From positions 53,614,760-53,678,759 of the forward strand of contig CP136069.1 in assembly GCA_032622095.1 (NCBI GenBank): a stretch of DNA of 64,000 nt, written 5' to 3'. The notes under the pieces were generated by a model, which was not told where the DNA came from, made no database searches, and was given only the letters and a program-made list of their open reading frames with translations. Of this stretch, positions 56,396 to 64,000 are shown piece after piece. Position 1 is the stretch's first letter. Each line of letters opens with the position of its first letter. The DNA comes from Siphonodentalium dalli (Eukaryota; Mollusca; Scaphopoda; Gadilida; Siphonodentaliidae). The translations under genes were made by a program, and so were the position numbers.

Positions 56396-57187
56396 TATAA
56401 TTTTCTCTGTTATGACAACCTGTCATTGAAAACAATTTAAGATTTAAATGCTCGGCCTTTTTTAGATACAACTTATGACAAGGTGAGGGAAAAACTGGAC
56501 ACAATAAAACCCCACTCATAGCACACTCTGTATACATATATTCACATCTGTTTTCCTGCTTAAATATTCAAAAAAATCATCCTGTCATCTTGTTTAAATG
56601 TTATGTTACACCTTTTGTGTGGGAGAGGGACGTCACTAAGTTGACAGAACTTGTGTCCCAATCCCCATGTATATAACTGATATACAATAAAATATGTTTA
56701 AATCAAAAATGAAAGTATACATGTATAATAAGTGAATTTGAATCCGATGTTTAGAACGTTAGTCTTCAAGGTCTTGGACTCCACATCGTCTCTATACATT
56801 TTCGTGAAGATGAGTGGTTTCTCGTGGAAACCCCTGGAACACCACCGAACGCCATCGAACGTTTTAAAATAAGTATACTATATACATGTCATAACAATAT
56901 ACCAGTCAGCAGTATATACCTATCGGTATTTTGTAGTCATGAAATCGGGATTTATTAAATAAACATTGTTGCTGTAATCGTGGCCCGGAGGATATATCTG
57001 CTATGTATTTTATGTATGTTCCATGATTGTATCAGGACAGGGGCAAGTTGTAAGTTTTGTAACTTGTGCCCAGATCCCTATGTATATTTTTCTAGATACA
57101 TTAAACTATGTTTAAAAATCACATATATGCCATTATCTGGTTTAGTACCAGCTTCGCCGTCGCTGAATGGCTTGTGTTGATGCGCCA
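56396..57187. other. LINE 3' UTR remnants and unassigned DNA
   Basis: Two related stretches, 56640-56710 and 57040-57115, share 'aacttgtg.cc', 'atcccc.atgtatat' and 'taaaatatgttta', as if two copies of the same LINE 3' end lie in tandem. An AATAAA is at about 56687. The rest shows nothing. Confidence 0.4.
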
Positions 57188-57642
57188 TCAAGCCTTGAAA
57201 TAGTGTGGGTCATTTGCAGAATGAGGTCCCCAGAGGGTGAATTAGTGACGTAATCCATACAGCGGGCTAGCGTCACAAATTCATCATATGGGAACCTCAT
57301 TCTGCATGGCTTCATGCATCAGCTATGGGCGACCAAGGAACAGATTGAAGTTCTCCAGTTGAAGTTGGATGATGTTCATTGTTCACCAATTAGTCACCTC
57401 GATTATGCATGTTATCTTCTGAAAATTTGGGTATATATAGAAACTGAACAGAAGGGAAAAGTAACTCAAAATAATTAATGTTGAGGCTATGGATACTTCC
57501 AAGAAGATTGGGCCTAAGCAGAATGAGGTCCCCAGAGGGCGAATTCGATTATGCTTGTCCGCTGTGCGGGGTAGCGTCACTAAATTCACCCTCATGGGAC
57601 CTCATACATTCTGCAAATGACAGACACTAATTCAAGGATGTG
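57188..57642. mobile_element. TIR element, GTCATTTGCAGAATGAGG family, copy 2
   Basis: The left end 'ccttgaaatagtgtgggtca' plus TTTGCAGAATGAGG and right complement 'ctgcaaatgacagacacta' plus 'attcaagg' form long inverted termini like those at 21408-21822. The interior has additional inverted copies of 'gcagaatgaggtccccagag'. It is non-coding. Confidence 0.6.
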
Positions 57643-58727
57643 CGCTATCGCTGGGGTGGGGGCGATGACGGGAGGTGTCACCTCCATCATGTCACACACT
57701 AGCGACTGACATCACTATAACTCCAACAAAAAAAAGAGAAGAAGATTCTGGCACTGAATAATTTCCCACAATTGTTGGTTTACCTCAACGTCATTCGCAC
57801 ACACAGATGCGTTGAGTCTAGCGATTAAAACCATCAGATAAATCGATACACAGCTACATACATGTCAGCGTAATCTTAATCTCCAGAAAGTTTTTCATCG
57901 TGACCACATCGTTTACCTGTTTCCAATGTTTCAAACCCATTTCTTCTTGGAAGTACGTCAATGTTTTCTTCACTAACGGGATACCACTAGAGGGCAACCA
58001 TCGCGAATGGTTACATAAACTATCTGTGTCGAATTAGCTTACGTAATGAGACTGCTATAACCCTAATCATGGTTCCTTTTTGCCAGTCGACAAAGCTAGA
58101 TCACCGCTGGCACCACAGCTATTTTATTACAAAAATAATGATCATATAAAAATATAGCGCTGTTATCAATGCGAGAGAGTATTACATAGCGATAAGTTTA
58201 TCTTCTTGATTGCAGCATTGTATGTTTTTGTGCTAGAATTTATTCGCATTGGAAGTAGATTCTATGAATTGCCTATACCGTGCAATTGATATAAACATTA
58301 TGAATTATTTGGGAGGGGTTTCATAGCCGTGCGGGCCAGGGGGGGGGGGGGGGTCTGGGAGTGCTGCAGCCCCCAAACGTTTTGAAAGCTCAAATTCGGG
58401 CATATTTCGGACAAATTGGAAATATTTTCGATAACATTCGAGCAATTTCAGGCAAATTGAATGGTGAAATTTTCACTTTGCACGATCTATCACACCAAGC
58501 ACAACGCGTAAAATAATCTTCTATTCAATCGACAAATTGAGCCAAATGACTGATATGCTATGTATGATAACAAAAAATGACCTGTATCTTTAAATGAAGC
58601 TTTTTGGTGCAAACCTAATCCCTTATCCGTTGTGACTGTCAGGACTTCACGCCATCTAGTGTTCTACGATATGAACGGCAAATTAGAATTCACTACACGA
58701 ACAGTGAAATGTGTGTAGTTTCTTCAG
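57643..58727. other. Unassigned intergenic DNA
   Basis: A G15 run at 58339-58353. No gene or repeat pair recognised. Confidence 0.35.
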
Positions 58728-58991
58728 TTAACCCTTCCATGACTGGAGCTTCCTGAAATTTTACGAAAACCTTATGCTAATGCATTCTCTTATATGCGAG
58801 TCTCCTATAGGGAAACATCGCATATTTAAGAGAACATACATTGGCTTAACAATATTGACCTTGACTTTGTAAGCCAGTGTATTCTCGTATATATGCGAGG
58901 CTCCCTATGGAAGACTCGCATATATAAGAGAATGCACTGGCACATGATCGTTAATACTGCGCCAGCGTTGCTCCTGTCATGAAAGGGTTAA
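58728..58991 (+). mobile_element. TTAA MITE, short twin-hairpin subfamily
   Basis: TTAA at 58728-58731 and 58988-58991, with termini CCCTTCCATGAC and, inward from the right, CCCTTTCATGAC. The two hairpins (about 58777-58845, and 58873-58941) are diverged forms of the 69-nt module. The outer segments differ from the CCCTTTACCCAACA group. At 264 bp it is shorter. Confidence 0.75.
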
Positions 58992-59317
58992 TATATAACT
59001 GATGTGGGTGCATGTTGTGTTGTGGATTCGGCCTATTTAAATGGGGTGGGCAGGACCGGCTCTTTGGATAACCATGCCCTTCATCACAGGTCATGGATAT
59101 GCATCGGAAGACAAAGAACACTTTCTCTTTGTCGACAATGTTGATTTTGTCGATCCACAGACAGTGGCGTGCCTAGATGGTATCCGTTTGGTGCGGGGCA
59201 TGCACCAATTTGGAATTTCAACTGCACCCCGTTGAAAAATATCGAAATTTCCAAGTCCTGGAAGTTAAATTGCATTCCCCTTGTGTTGGATTTTTCCAAC
59301 TTGGTATACCTCTACCA
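58992..59317. other. Unassigned DNA before the minisatellite
   Basis: Contains 'ccaatttggaatttcaactgcacccc', a motif also seen after the minisatellite at ~59935, suggesting that both belong to one composite repeat. Confidence 0.3.
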
Positions 59318-59892
59318 TTTCAACTGGTATATCCCAAACATTACAACTGGTATACCTCAAACATTACAGCTGGTATTACATCAAACATTACAGCTGGTAT
59401 TACATCACACATTACAGCGGGTATTACATCAAACATTCCAACTGGTATTACATCAAACATTCCAACTGATATTACATCAAACATTCCAACTGGTATTACA
59501 TCAAACATTCCAACTGGTATTACATCAAACATTCAACTGGTATTACATCAAACATTCCAACCGATATTACATCAAACATTCCAACTGATATTACATCAAA
59601 CATTCAACTGGTATTACATCAAACATTCCAACTGATATTACATCAAACATTCCAACTGATATTACATCAAACATTCCAACTGGTATTACATCAAACATTC
59701 AACTGGTATTACATCGAACATTCCAACCGATATACCTCAAACATTCCAACTAGTAAAACTCACACGTTCCAATTGGTATATTACCTCAAACATTACAATT
59801 GGTATACCTCAAACATTACAATTCGTATACCTCAAACATTACAATTGGTATACCTCAAACATTACAATTGGTATACCTCAAACATTACAATC
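59318..59892. repeat. 24-bp minisatellite, block 1
   Basis: About 24 copies of a 23-25-bp unit (CATTCCAACTGGTATTACAT variants). The central part keeps a strict 24-bp period and the edges have an 'acctcaaacattacaattgg' variant. Because the period is a multiple of three and the unit has no stop, three plus frames and one minus frame stay open. They are not genes. Unit variants are interspersed, consistent with unequal exchange. Confidence 0.85.
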
Positions 59893-59939
59893 AGGGATGT
59901 GGCTAGAGGGTCTGCGCTGGGGGTGTCCACCTTGGGAAT

Positions 59940-60070
59940 TTCCAACTGCACCCCCTCCCCCTTGAGTCGGAATCACACCAACACAACTTTTTGGATAATT
60001 CCATTTGCACCCCCTCCCCTTGAGTCGTAATCACACCAACACAACTTTTTGCATAATTCCATATGCACAC
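59940..60070. repeat. Tandem duplication (~63 bp x 2)
   Basis: 'gcaccccctcccc.ttgagtcg' through 'acaccaacacaactttttg' and 'ataattcc' occurs twice, followed by a C13 run at 60070-60082. Confidence 0.65.
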
Positions 60071-60244
60071 CCCCCCCCCCCCTTGTACCTCATGCTCAGG
60101 CCTAATTTCCTATATATTCATAAGCCATGCTTCGATTTTCCCAGTATGAGAACATTAAGATATTTTAACCTGAAAATTGCCCCAAAAAAAACAACTAGTG
60201 ATCTAATTCCAGACAAATGCACACAGCTACCGACAACAGACCAG

Positions 60245-60905
60245 GAAACACAGGGCCGACCATGGTTGTTTGGCCCGGTGTGAGAATTTTTTTTAAACTA
60301 TACAAGAAAATCGCAAATCCTAGCATCTAGACTGGCCTCAACTGAAGCTTTCCTATAGTGATGGAAATTTCAAACCTCATGCTCCCCCTCAGGTTGGAAA
60401 ATGCTTCAACTGATGACCATTTATGTCTACAAGTTTGACCAAATGTGTAGTAAAATATTGTTTTGCTAAACTAATTAGCAGTTTTGTATTGGCCATGTGG
60501 ATGGGACAATGACACACCGGGCCGACCATGGTTCGGCCCGGTGTGCGAAAATTTTGAAATCTGAACAAGAAAATCGCAAAATCCTAACATCTAGACTAGC
60601 CTCAAGCCTTCCTACTGTTGGAAATTTCAAACCCTACACCCCCACTTAGGTTGGAAAATTTCCAACTGATGACAATTCCAATGACAATGTTGACCAATTG
60701 TATGACAATATTGTTTTCTTAAATTAACTAGAAGTTTTTGACTGGCCACGGGGGAGGGACCAGGGCACAAGTTTTCCAAGTGTTGGAAATTTCCAACCTG
60801 TCACCCCCCTAAGGTTGGAAAATTTCCAACTGATGACCATTTCTGTCAAAAATTTTGACCAAAAATAGGAACATATGCAAATATTGGTCGAAAAACAATA
60901 AATTT
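60245..60905. repeat. Three-unit ~266-bp tandem repeat with embedded palindrome
   Basis: Units start near 60248, 60514 and 60762 (the third shortened). Shared parts include 'gggccgaccatggtt', 'aagaaaatcgcaaa', 'ggttggaaaatttccaactg' and 'tagtttttgactggcca' variants. Unit 2 holds a 31-nt palindrome (60514-60544) centred on CCATGG with one bulged base. Unit 1 has a decayed form. Confidence 0.7.
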
Positions 60906-61018
60906 CCCCCAATAAATTGTTTTATAATCAAACTACAAGAACATTTTCAACCTATTGTTGGTGTGAAATTTCGTTGTGGCAGGTATGAAATTTCCAACTA
61001 TTGAAAATATAGCTCTCT

Positions 61019-61172
61019 CAATTGGTATACCTCAAACATTACAATTGGTATACCTCAAACATTACAACTAGCATAACTCAAACATTCTAACTAGTATAAC
61101 TCAAACATTCCAACTGGTATATATTACCTCAAACATTCCAACTGCATGGTATGTTTCAAACATTCCAACTGT
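61019..61172. repeat. 24-bp minisatellite, block 2
   Basis: Six or seven copies of the same unit type as 59318-59892 ('acctcaaacattacaattgg', 'actcaaacattctaactag'), separated from block 1 by the 266-bp tandem repeats. Confidence 0.75.
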
Positions 61173-61749
61173 TGGAAATGTTCAACAATCGGGCGTGTTA
61201 GCTTCGATATTGGACTGATTTCGAGTCAATTTGACCGAAGGAGGAAAATATACGATTTTGTCAAACAGAACAATCTCCACACTAAATATATTGAGTGGAA
61301 TATCAAAACAAATTCAACCTACGTTTGGTCTGAAATTTCAACTAATGTCCCGGGGTCGATAAATACTTGAACTACCTTTCCACGGGCATTTTTTTTTTGT
61401 ATAAATAGGTTTATTGCAAATAAAATATGCAAAGAGCCAGACAACAGGTCCGAAGACCTATATAAGTCCGTCTCAACAAAATATAAATTACAAAAAATAT
61501 TCACGTGATCAACAAAACAAAACAAAAAACAAAAATTAAGTGCATATGGTGATACTGTACAGTTGATTCAGGAGTCCTTGGGTGGTAAGAAGCTACATAT
61601 TGAATAATTTTCCAAATTTTAATCGATTTGAGGCTATGTGCATCGGTTTGGGTAATTGGCCAAATAGATATTTTATACACCAGAAAAATCATATAGGATT
61701 TAATATTATCTAATTGCATCCTCACCAAAAGAAAATGAAAGATTAATAA
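61173..61749. other. Unassigned DNA
   Basis: The stretch at 61230-61345 ('ttgaccgaaggagg', 'aattcaacctac') has a diverged relative at 62640-62790. No gene seen. Confidence 0.35.
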
Positions 61750-61985
61750 TTCCACGGGCATTATATATCACAGAAAGATGCATAGAAGTTATACAAAAAT
61801 ACATCTTTGAACACGATGTTTTGTCTCAAACAAACAACAGCCATGTGCACGACATGTAACATAAAAGAGCGTTCCGTGTTAAACAATTCCTAATATGGTA
61901 GAAATAAAGAGCGTTTATTTAAAACAGTTGAAAACTGGCTGTGACCATGGCAAGTATATTTCAAAGCATATGGAGTCGGACTTAG
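61750..61985. repeat. Interspersed repeat, copy 2 (pair with 6640-6915)
   Basis: See copy 1. It is followed, after 26 bp, by the twin-hairpin MITE at 62012. Confidence 0.6.
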
Positions 61986-62011
61986 CCGGTATCTCAATAT
62001 TTCAAGTCAGT

Positions 62012-62409
62012 TTAACCCTTTACCCAACAAACCGGCCAAAACCGGCCAAATAAAGCTTCAACAGCCTAAAATATCTTCGGTCTGTCTCAATAGAACCATA
62101 CAAATATGGATATCATTGGAACCGGCTCCTTGACCACATTGTGATAGTTACAGTTATGCACTGTGCCAATGCATTCTCTTATATATGCGAGTCGACCATA
62201 GGTCACCTCGCATATATAAGAGAATGCATTGGCCTAAAAAAAAAAAAATTAACACTTTTTACCATTTTTTCTTACATTCTTTAACAATTTTATAATTTTT
62301 AATGTGTTAAGCCAATGCATTCTCTTATATATGCGAGGCGACCCATGGTCGCCTCGCATATATAAGAGAATGCATTGGCACATGGCCGTTCTGTTGTGTA
62401 AAGGGTTAA
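62012..62409 (+). mobile_element. Twin-hairpin TTAA MITE, copy 7
   Basis: TTAA at 62012-62015 and 62406-62409, CCCTTTACCCAACA on the left and one substitution on the right (TGTTGTGTAAAGGG). Hairpin A is 62165-62233. Hairpin B, 62311-62379, is a perfect 33-bp stem with a CAT loop. Confidence 0.85.
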
Positions 62410-63914
62410 GAAGTTAATACGTTCAGTTGATTTCAGTAAGTTATGTATGTCCCTTTTATATTTTAAATATGCATTTACTATAGGTAACAGTGGTTCCGGA
62501 CTTCCAGCTAAAACAGTATACGCACATTTATAGCATTAACATTGACTTTGTTGCAGTGTTTAAAATTAAATGCAACATCCATAATGTTGTCGAACTATTG
62601 CTGGTGGCGATATATAGGCACGAAAACTTATTGGCTCCTTCTTTTAACCGAAAGGAGTACAAATGCAACTTTGGGGCTAAAAACAACATACTTCGTTGTT
62701 TTCACAATATACACTGGTTGGAAAATCAAACAATCAGAACCAATTCAACCTATATATATTTGAATTTTCAACAAATGTGGTGTCAAGCATGACATTTCCA
62801 AATATTGAAAATTTTGGATAAAGTTGGGGGTATATTTCAAACTATATAATATAAATAAAAACTTAAAAGAGTTGTTTCGCATGAATGGTATATATAACCC
62901 TGAATAAATAATTAATTAATTTACACTTTACATTAATTATTGGTTTATTTAAACAATAAATATGATCGTATCATAGTCTGTACTTTATCATATATTAATT
63001 CTTATGTACAACAATGGCTGAAAATTACCAGATTAAGAACTCTTGCTGCGAATTTTGAAAATATGACAGCTTGCCAAATATAATTACTCTAAGAGAAACA
63101 AGATAATTGTTTGTGCTGTGGGTTAATTAATAAGAACCATAGTGTCTAATGAAGGGATTTCGTCAACGGAACTTTGTTTCCCCACATTAGATCAAATCTG
63201 GGGGCTATTCGCCGCGTTAAGGAGATTAAGGCAAGCGGAGCGACACTAATCTGTGTATAGTCAGTTGATTGGAAGCCACGCTGATAGTTGATTGCTCGGC
63301 TTTGTTGTTAAAGCATATTGTTGTCGAGGAAGGATGTGTACAGACTGCTCAACCATCCGTTACCATGACATACCTTCATACAATATGTACACAATAAACG
63401 TGGGACCCCTCCCTACATACTTGATGTTTGCTTTTTCTTCTTCCTGATTTTTGATTCTTTAAAGCATGTAATACATAAACAAGGACCAAAGGAACAGCGA
63501 CGCAACTCGACGAAAACACAAACAAACGGGCCCCTAAGCCGAACTCTCAACTCCCATTCAGTTCTAAAAGTATACCAAAACCACAAACCACAAACCTGAA
63601 GGCAATTTATTTTTTTAAATACAGACTTGTTTCAAACGAGATATATTTTCTATTGAAAAGAGCCCATGAAACTATTCACGCGAAGGAATTTCCCAGTAAT
63701 ATTTTAGGACATTTATATTTGTGACAGACGAGTGCAAAGTGATATATTCGTCTCCGATCGTGTCAGATTTACATGCATGGCACATCTAACTCCCTGTTTT
63801 ATGCCATCGCACATGTCTATATCGACATTTCAACCATGCACACAGTAATATAATTGTTGTATAAGTCGTTATGATATAACACACATTCTAGGGTTAATAG
63901 TTTGAAAAAAATTG
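62410..63914. other. Unassigned intergenic DNA
   Basis: A 100-codon frame at 62490-62792 starts with GTG and overlaps another open frame. It has no motif. Nothing else is seen. Confidence 0.35.
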
Positions 63915-64000
63915 GTATGGTACAGATGCATTTTATAAGCATGTTTCCGTTCTGGCACCATATCGTGTTCTATTCCTGCAAAACATACCGTTTAAACGTG
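63915..64000. repeat. Copy of the right arm of the 10412-10833 inverted repeat, cut by window end
   Basis: Matches 10712-10810: 'ggtacagatgcat.ttata.gc', 'gtttccgttc', 'tctggcaccata' and 'ctgcaaaa.ataccgt'. Only the first part is visible. Confidence 0.6.

Noticed and set aside
59177-59635. Octapeptide-repeat proteins across the minisatellite
   Set aside because: Open in four frames because the 24-bp unit lacks stops. No start context or unique sequence supports a gene.
59318-59892. CRISPR-like array
   Set aside because: Repeats are contiguous and have no unique spacers, and the surroundings are eukaryotic.

Overview
The window looks like AT-rich, repeat-dense metazoan intergenic DNA. The evidence is a non-LTR retrotransposon with animal-type ORF1 and ORF2, canonical-type Helitrons, TTAA-flanked MITEs, a single-exon sterol/fatty-acid hydroxylase gene, and no operons or ribosome-binding sites. 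Dispersed TACATGTA words and element families of this kind fit a lophotrochozoan, most likely a mollusc such as a bivalve. That taxonomic placement is inference. Several long open frames begin at GTG or TTG and have been moved to real ATG codons.

Layout: 1-2108 and 3739-6490 are head-to-tail arrays of non-autonomous Helitron-like elements (plus strand, then minus strand), separated by a foldback repeat. 6640-16500 is gene-poor: a twin-hairpin TTAA MITE, a block resembling the promoter of the later gene, large inverted repeats and degenerate tandem repeats. 16514-18483 holds the only convincing host gene, an intact cholesterol 25-hydroxylase-like membrane enzyme of 357 aa with a probable 5' UTR intron and two polyA signals. 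18.5-36 kb is a mosaic of short transposons and duplicated repeats. 36.1-42.2 kb is a full-length, apparently intact LINE (ORF1 36460-38028, ORF2 38076-41672), followed by an opposite-strand relic of a related LINE. 43.1-45.8 kb is a four-unit tandem array, one unit split by a TTAA element. 46-54 kb is mostly unassigned with small hairpins. 54.6-56.4 kb is a decayed second LINE. 57-64 kb contains TIR elements, a 24-bp minisatellite, 266-bp tandem repeats and a last copy of the twin-hairpin MITE.

The most interesting structure is a family of seven TTAA-flanked MITEs (6993, 19304, 22383, 29110, 52456, 58728, 62012). Most carry two 69-nt near-perfect hairpins that are reverse complements of each other. 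The hairpin module is shared by subfamilies whose terminal repeats differ. Other points of note: Helitron head-to-tail junctions with exact CTAG/TC joins, NRF1-like palindromes carried in the Helitron monomers, duplication of the hydroxylase promoter-like block, an unusual HADD active-site motif in the LINE reverse transcriptase, and a TTAA insertion whose empty site survives in sibling tandem units.

No tRNA, rRNA, CRISPR or bacterial-type feature was found. All similarity statements come from comparing parts of this window by eye and from recalled family motifs. No database search was made.
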